Notes: generated by a model from the sequence alone, not told the origin. Shown: positions 1 through 9,427, counted from the first letter of the stretch. The stretch: DNA of 64,000 bases from Photobacterium phosphoreum (GCF_002954725.1 NZ_MSCQ01000002.1:382835-446834); one strand, 5' to 3'. Numbers and translations are program-made.

Positions 1-804
1 AGTGTTCTTTATGCACCTGTATTACAAACAGCAATGCAGTCATTTTTATCTTCTCGATTAACCATGAAAAGTAGCGATAGAAAACAGGATTATGCTCCTG
101 CAACCGCCGATAATTTGCTAAGAATGTTACGTGGTGTGGCCTATCATGCGTGGTTATCTGAGTCGATTTCAGTTGAGACCTTACAACGAATTAAGGCGAT
201 AAAACTGCCACGAGGCTCTCGACAATCAAGTGGTCGCTACCTCAGTTATACCGATGTTGACCAAATATCGGCACTAACTTTAGCACAATCGAATAATATC
301 AAAGCATTAAGGGATAATGCCATCTTTTGGTTGATGTATGAATCAGGCTTGCGTCGAGCAGAGGTGATTGGGTTAGATATCGGTGATATTGACTTATATT
401 TATGTAAAATTCGTGTTATGGGTAAAGGTAACAAGGAACGCCATGTCCCCTTTTCAAAAAGTAGCGATCTTTATTCAGCGATTGAAAAATGGTTAACTAT
501 ACGCTTACAGCACCCACAAAAAATATCGAGTTTTTTTTGTGGCGTTAATCGTTATCAACAACTTACTTCACAACGATTAACGACCCAAACATTAAATGAT
601 CTTTGCAAACAAATTCATCAGCTTGGTTTTTCACGTCGAATATCACCCCATGATTTTCGCCATTCTGTAGCGACAAATTTATTACGTTCAGGATATGATT
701 TACTACTGGTCAGTAAGTTTATGGGCCACAGTAGTATTACCACAACTCAACGCTATGATCGCCGTACTGATGATGAATTACAAGGTGTTACTCCAGGTCG
801 ATAA
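1..804 (+). CDS. Tyrosine recombinase/integrase, 5' end outside window
   Basis: Site-specific tyrosine recombinase of the XerC/phage integrase family. The catalytic set is visible: Arg in SGLRRAEV, the beta-hairpin Lys in GKGNKERHVP, HDFRHS (HxxR), GHSS and the nucleophile Tyr in TTQRYDRR. The reading frame is open to base 1. The first ATG (position 34) falls inside the SAM-like DNA-binding domain, so the gene almost certainly starts upstream of the window. The C-terminal end is intact. It could be a chromosomal integron- or island-type recombinase; there is no cargo here to decide. No attachment site was recognised next to it. Confidence 0.85.
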   Translation, partial: SVLYAPVLQTAMQSFLSSRLTMKSSDRKQDYAPATADNLLRMLRGVAYHAWLSESISVETLQRIKAIKLPRGSRQSSGRYLSYTDVDQISALTLAQSNNIKALRDNAIFWLMYESGLRRAEVIGLDIGDIDLYLCKIRVMGKGNKERHVPFSKSSDLYSAIEKWLTIRLQHPQKISSFFCGVNRYQQLTSQRLTTQTLNDLCKQIHQLGFSRRISPHDFRHSVATNLLRSGYDLLLVSKFMGHSSITTTQRYDRRTDDELQGVTPGR

Positions 805-935
805 TAGATCACACTATATTAATCGAAATTCATTATTTACAGCCTAATGTGCGTCATATATTCCATTACTATATTGTTATTTTTTATATTTTTATAAAAG
901 TGTTATCGTCTAAAAAATAACAAATTGGATGACTT

Positions 936-1202
936 ATGTTGATATTTATACGTAGATTATTATTGTTGATATTCATTACATTCCATATTTCAAGTAATGC
1001 TTTAACGATTGAACAATATAAAAAACAATACGCATTAGTGCCCTGTACTGGCTTAGAAACTAGAATCTACAGTTTCGAAAAAAGATCAGAAATGATGTTT
1101 TCAAATGCTTCAAAAAAAGAAAAAGATAATCTAACTCGTGAATATAAAGCATTAAATACACTTTATAAAAAAAAGAAATGCCATAAAAGAACACCTCGAT
1201 AA
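936..1202 (+). CDS. Small secreted protein of unknown function
   Basis: An 88-residue protein with a clear N-terminal signal sequence: basic start, then a hydrophobic stretch to about residue 20 ending SSNA. The mature part is short and very lysine-rich, with two cysteines that could form a disulfide in the periplasm. A GGAT Shine-Dalgarno lies 5-8 bases before the ATG. The stop codon lies inside the left arm of a terminator hairpin. I do not recognise a family. Confidence 0.6.
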   Translation: MLIFIRRLLLLIFITFHISSNALTIEQYKKQYALVPCTGLETRIYSFEKRSEMMFSNASKKEKDNLTREYKALNTLYKKKKCHKRTPR

Positions 1203-1222
1203 TATAGTTATTATCGAGGTGT
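1191..1222. terminator. Hairpin between convergent genes
   Basis: Perfect 13-bp inverted repeat (ACACCTCGATAAT / ATTATCGAGGTGT) with a 6-base loop, between the small secreted protein and the convergent mntH. It overlaps the stop codon of the former. No strong T tract follows directly on either strand. Confidence 0.7.
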
Positions 1223-1248
1223 AATAAATAAGGAGTCATACGGAGATA

Positions 1249-2493
1249 TTAAGCTAATAGTGTATAACTTAGGTAGAGGTTAAGAGCAAGAACAATAGCA
1301 ACGATAATCAACCCAAGTACAGAGACGACTTTATTATTCTTATATTTTCCCATAATGTTTTTACTGTTAGTGAAGTAAAGTAATGGGACAATTGCAAGTG
1401 CAATACCAAAGCTTAAAACAACTTGGCTCATGACTAATATTTCAGTGGTATTAATAGCAAGTGCAATTACAATGAATGATGGGATCATCGTTATTAAACG
1501 ACGTAACCACATAGGAATGGTAAACTTTACAAAGCCTTGCATCACTACATCACCAGCCATTGTACCTACGACTGTCGATGATAAACCTGATGCTACTAAT
1601 GAAATACCAAATAAAATAGATGCTGCTTTACCTACTAATGGCGTTAATGTTTTATAGGCTGTTTCTATTGCTGCTATATCTTGATGACCTGAGTAATGGA
1701 ATACTGCTGCTGCCATTGCCACAATTGCAATATTAACAAATCCAGCAATAACCATAGCAATTAAAACATCATATTTTGTTGAACGTAAACGGGTTGATAC
1801 TTTTTCACCATAAGTATTTTTAAATAATGCTGAATGTAAATAAATAACATGAGGCATTACTGTCGCACCAAGAATACCTGCAGCTAAATATATTTGGTGT
1901 GGACTATTTAATGTTGGAACAATTAACCCTTTTAGCAACTCATGTGATGCAGGTGGCGCTATGAATAATTCAAAAATATAAACAGCTGCAACTAACAATA
2001 GTAAGGTACCAATAATAACTTCTAATGGTTTTTGACTTTTATTATTAAGCATTAAGATCATAACGGTAACGATAGCTGTTATTACAGCACCTTCCATCAA
2101 ACTTATGCCAAATAATAATTGAAAACCAACAGCTGCACCGATAAATTCAGCAAGATCTGTTGCCATTGCTATAATTTCAGCTTGTATCCAATACGGTATT
2201 ATTGCCCATTTAGGTAAATGATCACGTAAGTGTTCAGCTAAGTTTTTACCCGTCACAATGCCTAACTTAGCAGATAGATATTGAATAAGCATCGCCATTA
2301 AATTCGCCCATAAAACTACCCATAATAATTGGTAGCCAAAAGACGAACCAGCCTCAATATTCGTTGCGAAATTACCTGGATCAATGTAACCAATAGCAGC
2401 AATGAATGCAGGGCCTAATAAAAGTAATTTCTTTTTTAGCTTAAAACTAAATGGGGTTGGCTGCATATCAAGGCTAATAGATGCTTTATTCAT
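1249..2493 (-). CDS. mntH: Nramp-family Mn(II)/Fe(II) transporter MntH
   Basis: Proton-coupled divalent metal importer of the inner membrane. The 414-residue protein has the family's length and about 11 hydrophobic segments. It carries the TM1 metal-binding signature DPGNFATN and the TM6 motif [10 protein letters not shown] chose the ATG at 2493 rather than the one at 2511 because GGAG sits 6 bases before it and nothing resembling an SD precedes the longer start. A Fur-like palindrome lies 41 bases upstream, so iron repression is likely; no MntR box was recognised. It is a single-gene unit. Confidence 0.93.
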   Translation of the reverse strand: MNKASISLDMQPTPFSFKLKKKLLLLGPAFIAAIGYIDPGNFATNIEAGSSFGYQLLWVVLWANLMAMLIQYLSAKLGIVTGKNLAEHLRDHLPKWAIIPYWIQAEIIAMATDLAEFIGAAVGFQLLFGISLMEGAVITAIVTVMILMLNNKSQKPLEVIIGTLLLLVAAVYIFELFIAPPASHELLKGLIVPTLNSPHQIYLAAGILGATVMPHVIYLHSALFKNTYGEKVSTRLRSTKYDVLIAMVIAGFVNIAIVAMAAAVFHYSGHQDIAAIETAYKTLTPLVGKAASILFGISLVASGLSSTVVGTMAGDVVMQGFVKFTIPMWLRRLITMIPSFIVIALAINTTEILVMSQVVLSFGIALAIVPLLYFTNSKNIMGKYKNNKVVSVLGLIIVAIVLALNLYLSYTLLA

Positions 2494-2533
2494 AAGTGAC
2501 TCCTTTGTCATGAATCTACTTTACCTAACACGC

Positions 2534-2554
2534 AAATGATAATCAATATCATTT
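2534..2554 (-). promoter_or_regulatory. Fur-box-like palindrome upstream of mntH
   Basis: AAATGATA / TATCATTT perfect 8-bp arms around ATCAA. Read as TGATAATCAATATCA it differs by one base from the 7-1-7 Fur consensus. It lies where a promoter operator of mntH would be. Confidence 0.6.
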
Positions 2555-2831
2555 AGAGCTCAAACATGATTGTTTAAATTCCACTTATGGGTTTTGATAT
2601 ATCGATAGGATGTAGCTATTAAACTTATTGGTGTTTATTATTAAAAATAAGAAAATTGTTATTATTAGTATCTAAGATGTTATTTTTAGCAAAAAAAATG
2701 TGATCTCTTTTCAAAAATATGCACTAGAGTGTTTAATCTTCTTTAATATATCTATATTGTCGTCCCTGATAATTTATATATCCTTAAGGAATTACAAACC
2801 AATAGCATAATACCCGTTAAAAATATATGTT

Positions 2832-2845
2832 ATGATTTTTATCAA
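2832..2845 (+). promoter_or_regulatory. FNR-like half-palindrome upstream of sigma factor
   Basis: ATGAT-TTTT-ATCAA matches the FNR consensus TTGATNNNNATCAA at nine of ten defined bases. It lies about 115 bases before the sigma-factor start. It could also serve another regulator that recognises the larger inverted repeat around it. Confidence 0.35.
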
Positions 2846-2958
2846 AATATCATAAAGTTGAAATATTAATGATTAATAATCCAGCATAATTAATTGTTAA
2901 TAAAGCATTATTGCAGTAGTTATGATAGCAAAATGGATATTTAAAAAAGGGATGTAAT

Positions 2959-3837
2959 ATGGATATTGAAGCAAGTTGTAAAACACCAGCTTTTGAGACC
3001 GACGTGATTCAATTATATCTTCGCGATATTTCGATGAAACCCCTATTAACAAAAACGGAGGAAATTCTTTATAGCCGTAAAGTATTAACAGGAGATGTAA
3101 GCTCAAAAAATACCATGATTGAAAGTAATTTGCGGCTGGTTGTTAATATTGCTAAACGTTACCGTAATAGCTCTATTCAATTAAGTGATCTTATTGATGA
3201 AGGCAATATAGGACTCATTACTGCCGTTGATAAATTTGACCCAGAGAAAGGTTTTCGATTTTCAACTTACGCGACATGGTGGATTAAACAAACCATCGAG
3301 CGTGCTATTCATAATCAGAGTCGCACTATTCGCTTACCCGTTCATGTTTCAAAAGAAATTAATACTATCGTACGAACACATAAGCACCTGTTTAATACCC
3401 AGAATAAAGAACCTAAAAGTGAAGATGTTGCAAAGAAATTAGATCGTAGTGTTGATGATATTTCTACTCTCCTATCTTACGATGTCCCTATTATATCTTA
3501 TGATCAAACGATCAATGATGATGCTAACTCACAATCACTTGCTGTTTTTTTAACTGATGATAAAGCCGTTAAACCAGAAACCCATTTAGATGTGCTCGAT
3601 ATAAAACAGATTACGTTTTCCATTTTAGATTCTTTACCTTCTCGTGATAAAGAAATTATTTGTCGTCGATTTGGCTTACTCGGCCATGAGGCACAAACAC
3701 TTCAAGAAGTTGCTGATGAAGTTGGATTAACACGAGAGCGAATCCGCCAGCTACAAGTTATTTCATTGAAAAAACTCCGAAATTATCTTCAGCGTGATAA
3801 TTACGACATCTCAATACTATTTGCTGACACTGCATGA
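2959..3837 (+). CDS. RpoS-like alternative sigma factor (RpoQ type)
   Basis: A 292-residue group-2 sigma-70 family protein. It has region 1.2 (DVIQLYLRDIS), region 2 (ESNLRLVVNIAKRY, DLIDEGNIGL, FRFSTYATWWIKQTIERAI), region 3 from about residue 130, and region 4 with RRFGLLGHEAQTLQEVADE and helix-turn-helix LTRERIRQLQ. It aligns along its length with RpoS but is shorter and diverges in regions 3-4 (IISYDQTINDD in place of the usual SVDTPLGGD-like segment). This suggests a second RpoS paralogue such as RpoQ of Aliivibrio rather than RpoS itself. The usual nlpD neighbour of rpoS is absent, which supports that. AGGG lies 7 bases before the ATG. Confidence 0.85.
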   Translation: MDIEASCKTPAFETDVIQLYLRDISMKPLLTKTEEILYSRKVLTGDVSSKNTMIESNLRLVVNIAKRYRNSSIQLSDLIDEGNIGLITAVDKFDPEKGFRFSTYATWWIKQTIERAIHNQSRTIRLPVHVSKEINTIVRTHKHLFNTQNKEPKSEDVAKKLDRSVDDISTLLSYDVPIISYDQTINDDANSQSLAVFLTDDKAVKPETHLDVLDIKQITFSILDSLPSRDKEIICRRFGLLGHEAQTLQEVADEVGLTRERIRQLQVISLKKLRNYLQRDNYDISILFADTA

Positions 3838-3861
3838 TAAATTGTTTGCTATCCTTTAAAG

Positions 3862-3884
3862 GAGCACTTAATGTGCTCTTTTTT
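3862..3884 (+). terminator. Rho-independent terminator after sigma factor
   Basis: GAGCAC/GTGCTC stem with TTAAT loop followed by six T residues, 25 bases after the stop codon. Confidence 0.8.
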
Positions 3885-3904
3885 CGTTATAGTTAAGGTT
3901 TATT

Positions 3905-4450
3905 ATGCATTTAAAATCATTGTTAATTGCGGGTTCTGTATTATTCTTCACTGGCTGTTCTAGTTACGGTGTAACAGAAGGTGAAATGCAATCTTACTTA
4001 AATAAAGAAACTCAATTTAACCATTCTGTTGGGGTGCAAGGTTTGGCTTACGCAACGGGAAAATTTGATAATATTAAAGTGGGTATCGGGCGAGTCGCTA
4101 AAAATAAAGTTAATGTCGCGGCGACTGCCACCGCTGATTTAGAGTTACTGGGTCAAGCTACTCAAAATATTTCAATTAAAGCTAACTTTAGTGCTATCCC
4201 CTATTATAACCAAGAGCAAGGCGCTATCTACTTAAAAGATCTTAGTATTGAATCATTAGCTATTACACCAGAACGATTAAATAATGTATTAACTAAACCT
4301 GTTATTACACCTATTGTTTCTTTTTTAAGTCAGGTGTTATCAACAAAACCAGTTTATAAACTCAATGATAATGAACTAGAACAAGCTCTTTTGAAAAAAA
4401 CTAAACCAGAATTAATTATTGAAAATCACAAATTAGTTTTAGATTGGTAA
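3905..4450 (+). CDS. DUF1439 lipoprotein (YceB-like)
   Basis: Predicted lipoprotein of 181 residues with lipobox FTGC at Cys18. The rest resembles the DUF1439/YceB family, whose tubular lipid-binding-type fold is known but whose role is not. AAGG lies 6 bases before the ATG. It sits between two terminators, so it is a monocistronic unit. Gly or Ser at the +2 position does not suggest inner-membrane retention, so it is probably delivered to the outer membrane. Confidence 0.75.
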   Translation: MHLKSLLIAGSVLFFTGCSSYGVTEGEMQSYLNKETQFNHSVGVQGLAYATGKFDNIKVGIGRVAKNKVNVAATATADLELLGQATQNISIKANFSAIPYYNQEQGAIYLKDLSIESLAITPERLNNVLTKPVITPIVSFLSQVLSTKPVYKLNDNELEQALLKKTKPELIIENHKLVLDW

Positions 4451-4465
4451 GAAATCATTATTAAT

Positions 4466-4492
4466 AAAAAGCTCTTTTTATAAGAGCTTTTT
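4466..4492. terminator. Bidirectional terminator
   Basis: AAAAAGCTCTT / AAGAGCTTTTT with a five-base loop, with T tracts on both strands. It serves the DUF1439 gene and overlaps the stop of the convergent gene. Confidence 0.85.
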
Positions 4493-4784
4493 ATTGGTTA
4501 GATTTTGCTTGTTCTAAAAAATGCGTACCAGAAGCTTCATCTATCATCTTCACTGCCCTTTCTGTTTCAAAAGAGCGTTTCATCGCATCAGCAGCATAAT
4601 CTCTTGTTGTCGGAGTTTGACTGGTAATAATCATCATCAATACAAAAATAATGATTGCGACAGATAATATTGCGACTGTATATATCTGTCGACTAATACG
4701 CGCTTCACTGTCTTTAATCTCTGCTTTTACCGCTCGCAATACATCATAGTTAGTGATGTTTGAACGTACTCTTTGGTTTTCCAT
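4491..4784 (-). CDS. Small single-pass membrane protein
   Basis: A 97-residue protein with a charged N-terminal amphipathic stretch and one strong hydrophobic segment at about residues 36-55. The C-terminal part is rich in charged residues and ends close to the shared terminator. It has no recognised motif and I cannot name a function. Convergent to the DUF1439 gene. Confidence 0.6.
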   Translation of the reverse strand: MENQRVRSNITNYDVLRAVKAEIKDSEARISRQIYTVAILSVAIIIFVLMMIITSQTPTTRDYAADAMKRSFETERAVKMIDEASGTHFLEQAKSNQ

Positions 4785-4924
4785 TTAAAATATTCATATA
4801 ATTAAGAAATGGCTTTTTATTTTAACAAGCAAGGCTGAATTTAAGCTGACATAAGTATATATTTGCGCGTAATGAAGAATTAGTTTATAACTATAAAGTT
4901 ATAGTGCATTAGATGTAAATAAAC

Positions 4925-4942
4925 CAGAGCCGAAAGGCTCTG
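4925..4942 (-). terminator. Terminator after chrA
   Basis: CAGAGCC-GAAA-GGCTCTG hairpin with a stable tetraloop, 12 bases beyond the chrA stop. The T tract on the minus strand is short (three). Confidence 0.65.
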
Positions 4943-4953
4943 ATTCATTTATT

Positions 4954-6099
4954 CTATATAACTAACACAAATATAAATAGTAATATTGCTAATAACCATA
5001 CAGGGCATCTATAATATTTAATCAAAATATAACCGAAAGCTACGGCAATTATGTCAAAAATTGACGAGATTGAACTCGTAATAACCGGATCAATAAAAGC
5101 ACTCCCTAATAAACCAACAACACACGCATTGATTAATATTATGGCTTGCGTTAAACGTGGATGACTAAATAATGCTTTCCAAGCAGGTAAAAATGAAAAT
5201 AACAGTAAACTACCCGGTAAAAAAACAGCGATGGTCGCAATAAGACTCCCAATAATAGGCATTTGGGGTATTGCTGAAGCACCTAAATAACTCGCCATGG
5301 TAAACATAGGGCCAGGGACTAATTGTGCCGAAGCATAAGCACTTAAAAAGGTATTATCCGAAACCATGCCATCAAGCATCGGTTGTAATAAGGGTAATAC
5401 GACATGTCCCCCACCAAAGACAAAACTTCCCGCCTGATAAAATATGCCAAATAATTTAATGCTATCGTTTGTTGCGGCAATTAACGGTAATACAAGAAGT
5501 AAACCAAAAAAGACGGCTAATAATCCAATATGTGGTCGAATAGGTTTGATTAAAGACTGATCAATAGTGGGCTGAGTTTTGAATGACCATAAAAAGCCAG
5601 CAATACTTGCAATAATAATCGGTAATATTTGACTAAGTAAACCATGACTCATCATTAACCAGATCATCGTTAGTAGCGCTGTTGTTATAGTAGGTATCGA
5701 TATTAAATTCTTTTTGATCATTCCCAATAAGGCATCAGCAACAACGACAACGGCTAATAACTTAGCGGCCGTAATAATATGTTCAACAACAATAGAATCA
5801 CTAAATTGATTATTTGCGACAGCAAGAAACGTTAATAACATAAAAGAAGGTAAGGTAAAACCAATAAAGGCCGCAATTGAACCTTGATAGCCTGCTTTTT
5901 TATAACCGATATACATACCAAGCTGGCTACTCGCAGGTCCGGGTAAAAACTGACATAACGCAATAGCCTGTGTAAAATCCTCATCATTGAGCCATTTGTT
6001 TTTGACGACAAACGCTTGCTGAAAATAACCTATATGTGCTGCTGGCCCGCCAAAACTACACAATCCTAATACTAAAAACTGCCAAAAAACCGTTAACAT
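4954..6099 (-). CDS. chrA: Chromate/anion efflux transporter ChrA
   Basis: Inner-membrane transporter of the CHR family, associated with chromate resistance and sulfate-like anions. The 381-residue protein is of the long (two-domain) type. The duplicated CHR signatures are visible: FGGPAAHIGYFQQAF and LPGPASSQLG in the first half, FGGGHVVLPLLQP and LVPGPMFTMA in the second. The start has GGAG 9 bases upstream. It is divergent from a LysR regulator with paired inverted repeats between them, which suggests regulated expression. Confidence 0.9.
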   Translation of the reverse strand: MLTVFWQFLVLGLCSFGGPAAHIGYFQQAFVVKNKWLNDEDFTQAIALCQFLPGPASSQLGMYIGYKKAGYQGSIAAFIGFTLPSFMLLTFLAVANNQFSDSIVVEHIITAAKLLAVVVVADALLGMIKKNLISIPTITTALLTMIWLMMSHGLLSQILPIIIASIAGFLWSFKTQPTIDQSLIKPIRPHIGLLAVFFGLLLVLPLIAATNDSIKLFGIFYQAGSFVFGGGHVVLPLLQPMLDGMVSDNTFLSAYASAQLVPGPMFTMASYLGASAIPQMPIIGSLIATIAVFLPGSLLLFSFLPAWKALFSHPRLTQAIILINACVVGLLGSAFIDPVITSSISSIFDIIAVAFGYILIKYYRCPVWLLAILLFIFVLVI

Positions 6100-6174
6100 T
6101 CATCACATCTCCTATAGTGAAGTGATTATTTTAACGGTTGTTTATCTATTACTAAAATCGTTTGTACAGATACA

Positions 6175-6251
6175 TATCATTATTATAATTAATGATAATT
6201 AGCTTTGTTGTACCCTATCATTTTAATGACGATTATAATCATTTATGATAG
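6175..6251. promoter_or_regulatory. Two inverted repeats between chrA and lysR
   Basis: TATCATTA (6175-6182) pairs with TAATGATA (6190-6197), and CTATCAT (6215-6221) pairs with ATGATAG (6245-6251). They share the TATCAT/ATGATA core, so they look like repeated half-sites of a LysR-type operator in the divergent promoter region. Resemblance of the first to a Fur site is weaker. Confidence 0.45.
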
Positions 6252-6317
6252 CAAGCATGCTGTTTCTTTGTAATTACAAGCAAACTTCCCTACTTTGCTT
6301 TTCTCTTTAAAGAGTCG

Positions 6318-7244
6318 ATGCTTATGTTAGAAAATCTTCAACAAATGGTTATCTTGGCAGCTATTGGCCATGAGCAAAATTTCACCCGTGCGGCGGATAG
6401 ATTAGGCATCTCTAAATCTCAAGTAAGTAAACAGATTCGTTATTTAGAAGAACGCTTAGGTTGCCAATTAGTTCAACGCAGTACACGCACCGTAGCCTTA
6501 ACTGAAATCGGTTTACAATATGCTGATTATGGTCAACAACTGGTTGATACCGTCAATGAAGCGGAAGCGATGGTGGCGGGTTATCGTAATGAAATAAAAG
6601 GCGTACTCCGCATTGGCATCGCACAATCTTTTGGCAATATTCACATTACATCTGCTTTAGCCGAATTTCAAAAAAGTAATCCTGAATTGGAATTAGAAAT
6701 AAGCCTATTTGATCATCGTCCTAACTTATTAGAAGAAGGCTTTGATTGTTGGATAGCGATTCATGAACATCCACCGGAAGGTATGGTCGCAAGAAAATTA
6801 GCGAACTGTGAATTTGTCGTGGTGGCATCACCTGAATATATTGATCTGCATGGTAAACCAGAAATCCCCGGAGATTTACGCCGTCATAATTGTATTACTT
6901 ATCAAAGTCGTGAACGTAAGTACGTTAATTGGGCTTTTTCTCGGGATGGTGTACAACAGTCTATTCGAGTTCGAGGTAATTACCGTATCGATAATGCACC
7001 GGCGGTATTAGATGCAGCGGTCAGTGGCTTAGGCATTGCCTACCTATCAACCTATTTAATGACGGATGAAATTGAAACAAATAAACTTATTCAGTTACTT
7101 CCAGAATGGAAAACAACGGTTGATTTACCTATTTATGCCGTTTATCCACGCAGAAAATACTTAGCGCCAAAAGTACGTTGCTTTATTGATTTTATGGCAG
7201 AGCGCATGGCACAAGCACCTTATAAAACGCCACTACAACCATAA
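6318..7244 (+). CDS. LysR-family transcriptional regulator, divergent from chrA
   Basis: A LysR-type regulator of 308 residues. The N-terminal winged HTH (NFTRAADRLGISKSQVSKQIRYLE) is followed by a linker helix and a substrate-binding domain from about residue 90. The likely target is the divergent chrA. The second ATG, at 6324, is 9 bases from AAAGAG and may be the true start. No ligand can be assigned. Confidence 0.88.
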   Translation: MLMLENLQQMVILAAIGHEQNFTRAADRLGISKSQVSKQIRYLEERLGCQLVQRSTRTVALTEIGLQYADYGQQLVDTVNEAEAMVAGYRNEIKGVLRIGIAQSFGNIHITSALAEFQKSNPELELEISLFDHRPNLLEEGFDCWIAIHEHPPEGMVARKLANCEFVVVASPEYIDLHGKPEIPGDLRRHNCITYQSRERKYVNWAFSRDGVQQSIRVRGNYRIDNAPAVLDAAVSGLGIAYLSTYLMTDEIETNKLIQLLPEWKTTVDLPIYAVYPRRKYLAPKVRCFIDFMAERMAQAPYKTPLQP

Positions 7245-7286
7245 CGCTATCTTTACACTGCAAAATCATAAAAAATAATATAAAAA

Positions 7287-7325
7287 AACAACGCGGCTAT
7301 AATAGATAGCCGCGTTGTTATTTTT
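7287..7325. terminator. Strong bidirectional terminator
   Basis: Perfect 14-bp stem (AACAACGCGGCTAT / ATAGCCGCGTTGTT) with a 5-base loop. It is preceded by an A run and followed by ATTTTT, so it can stop both convergent genes. Confidence 0.9.
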
Positions 7326-7352
7326 CAATGTTTTATTTTACAAGATGTACAT

Positions 7353-8468
7353 TTATTCTATATGCTGTTGCTTCTGTGCAGGTAAAGCATACATTCGGCG
7401 TAATATTGTTTGTACGCCTTGTGGTTGGTCTGCTAACTTCTGAGCAAACAACTGCTGTTCTTCTGCGGTAACTTGATCAGATTCAATCTCAGCAGCAATA
7501 TAATTTGATGGGAATAAATGATAATTTGCCGTTATTTGTTTATCAATTATTGCCGCTAGTTCATCAGGTGTCTCTGGCGCATCCGTGATCACATCGCCAA
7601 AACTAATATTAATACGGCGCTTTTGACCGACGATACCTTGGACGATACTTTCAATGTCTTCAAATTCAGACTTTTCATATGTACCCGTGGTCTCTTTTTG
7701 GTAAAGCTCTTGTGCTTTAGCCAAATCACAAGGGTCATTTTCATATGAAATAGCGACAGGAACAATATTAAGCCCACTCATAAACTCAGCAAACGGTAAT
7801 TTTTGCTTACGTCCTTCCATGAAGAACATCTTTAAGATAGCAGGATCCGTTTTATCGTTACCGTCTTTCGCTCGCCCTTCTTTTTGCGCAATCCAAATGT
7901 TATTACCGGTCATTAAAGAATGAGAAATATAACTAGAAAGTAGACCTAATGATTTCATTAATTCACGAGGTCCTTTTGATGAACGTTTAACAATAAAACT
8001 CTTGTTTAAACGCATCAATTCAGTTGCACATGGCTTCTTAAGTAAATTATCACCAATCGCAATACGAACGGTATTGAAGTTATTATTAAATAAACACCAA
8101 TTCACCATTGCAGGATCCATCGCAATATCACGATGATTAGAAATGAATAAATACGCTTTATTTGGATCGAGCTTATCCAATCCAGCTATTGTTACACCGT
8201 CACATGAATGCGCAATAGTCGCTCGCATGTACTTAGCAACATAGTCCTGTACATCTTTAATGCTGGTAACATTAGACCATTTTTTAACAAGGAAACGTTT
8301 TATTAACGGAATAAGCAACCAACCAAACATACCGGAAGCATGAGGAAAGCGGTATTTTAAAATCGCGTTGATAAAATCTTTATCATCAATAAGGCGTTGG
8401 ATAGCCCCTTTAACTTCGTTATCGTTGTAAGGGCGGATTTCTTTATAAATATCGTTATCTATACACAC
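7353..8468 (-). CDS. PlsC-like acyltransferase
   Basis: Glycerolipid-type acyltransferase of 371 residues. Motif I reads SNHRDIAMDP near residue 110 and the substrate-binding motif reads KEGRAKDG near residue 193. His and Asp in motif I are five residues apart (HX5D) rather than the common four, as in the NHRDI subfamily. It presumably works on lysophosphatidate or a related acceptor at the inner membrane, although no strong transmembrane segment stands out. The start is GTG; a stop lies just upstream in frame. It is a single-gene unit. Confidence 0.75.
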   Translation of the reverse strand: MCIDNDIYKEIRPYNDNEVKGAIQRLIDDKDFINAILKYRFPHASGMFGWLLIPLIKRFLVKKWSNVTSIKDVQDYVAKYMRATIAHSCDGVTIAGLDKLDPNKAYLFISNHRDIAMDPAMVNWCLFNNNFNTVRIAIGDNLLKKPCATELMRLNKSFIVKRSSKGPRELMKSLGLLSSYISHSLMTGNNIWIAQKEGRAKDGNDKTDPAILKMFFMEGRKQKLPFAEFMSGLNIVPVAISYENDPCDLAKAQELYQKETTGTYEKSEFEDIESIVQGIVGQKRRINISFGDVITDAPETPDELAAIIDKQITANYHLFPSNYIAAEIESDQVTAEEQQLFAQKLADQPQGVQTILRRMYALPAQKQQHIE

Positions 8469-8729
8469 AATAAGGCTTCATCTTGAAAAAACTTGGTTAT
8501 TATTACTGATAAATAAAATTTTACCAAATAACCTACATCAATAAGGAGTATGGTTGGAGACCGAACCACGTCTAGTCGTTGATTTTTCAACCACTATTAA
8601 TCATAAAAAGTGCGTTCTAATGCAAAAACGACCAATCATACACTGATTTTGATTATTGTCGCCTATGCAATGTTGACGATGTAACAAAAACAGTCGAATA
8701 TGTGCGAGATATCGAGTTAGAGAGACATT

Positions 8730-9407
8730 ATGAAACAAGCTATTGAGTTTTCCAAAAACGAGCATCCTTTTCTTTCCGTTGGTTCTCGTCGTAAAAGTAA
8801 CAACGCCTACTTCATTGTTGTTACTAACGGCTGTCTATTAATACGCCTAGGTAAACATGAGCATCTCGTATCCAAAGGACATGGTTTTTGGGTACCTTTT
8901 GATTGTTTACATGCGTTAACGGTTTTACCGGGTAGTCATTTTTTAAAAGTCGATTTTTCAATTCGCCTACGACAACCGCTGTGTCGTGATGCTGGGTTCT
9001 TTGTCGTTAACCCACTCCTTGATGCGTTATTAGTTGAACTTGCAAAACAACCAACAGAAAACCATGACTGGGAGGGTGTCGAAGGACGCTTGCTCAAAGT
9101 TATCGCAGATCAAGTATCAAACCTATCAGCGTCAACACAATCGTTGTCACCTGCGATTAATAAACAATATCATAGTGCATTAGCGCTGTTACTTAACGGT
9201 AATAAGATCACTGAACAATCGGCGATTCAACATATTGAACCTATCTTAGGTATGACATTAAAAGAATTCGAGTCTTGTATCACCATTCGTGAAGCCGTTA
9301 AATTGATCCGCTCAGGCAGAAAGTTAGCGCAGATTGCAACGCAGCTAAATACGTCTGAAGTGTTACTTGAAGCGCTGGCAATACCTATTTTAGGTAAACC
9401 CTTTTAA
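8730..9407 (+). CDS. AraC-type regulator-like protein with cupin domain
   Basis: A 225-residue protein. The N-terminal half resembles the AraC effector-binding cupin (LIRLGKHEHLVSKGHGFWVP). The C-terminal half has helical segments (FESCITIREAVKLIRSGRKLAQIATQLN) like the first HTH of AraC but ends too early for the usual double HTH of about 100 residues. DNA binding may therefore be reduced or atypical. AGAG precedes the ATG. Its target is unknown. Confidence 0.6.
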   Translation: MKQAIEFSKNEHPFLSVGSRRKSNNAYFIVVTNGCLLIRLGKHEHLVSKGHGFWVPFDCLHALTVLPGSHFLKVDFSIRLRQPLCRDAGFFVVNPLLDALLVELAKQPTENHDWEGVEGRLLKVIADQVSNLSASTQSLSPAINKQYHSALALLLNGNKITEQSAIQHIEPILGMTLKEFESCITIREAVKLIRSGRKLAQIATQLNTSEVLLEALAIPILGKPF

Positions 9408-9427
9408 GCAGATAAATTCATCGATTA

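Larger units (their letters stand above)
2494..2958. other. Divergent intergenic region mntH / sigma factor
   Basis: AT-rich 465 bases. It holds the Fur-like box on the mntH side and, on the sigma-factor side, an FNR-like site (2832-2845). That site lies just inside a longer inverted repeat TTATGAT/ATCATAA (2830-2836 and 2849-2855). No further gene seen. Confidence 0.5.

Noticed and set aside
1..804. Left edge as part of a prophage or integrative island
   Set aside because: Only the recombinase is present. No phage genes, tRNA or attachment repeat is visible in the window.
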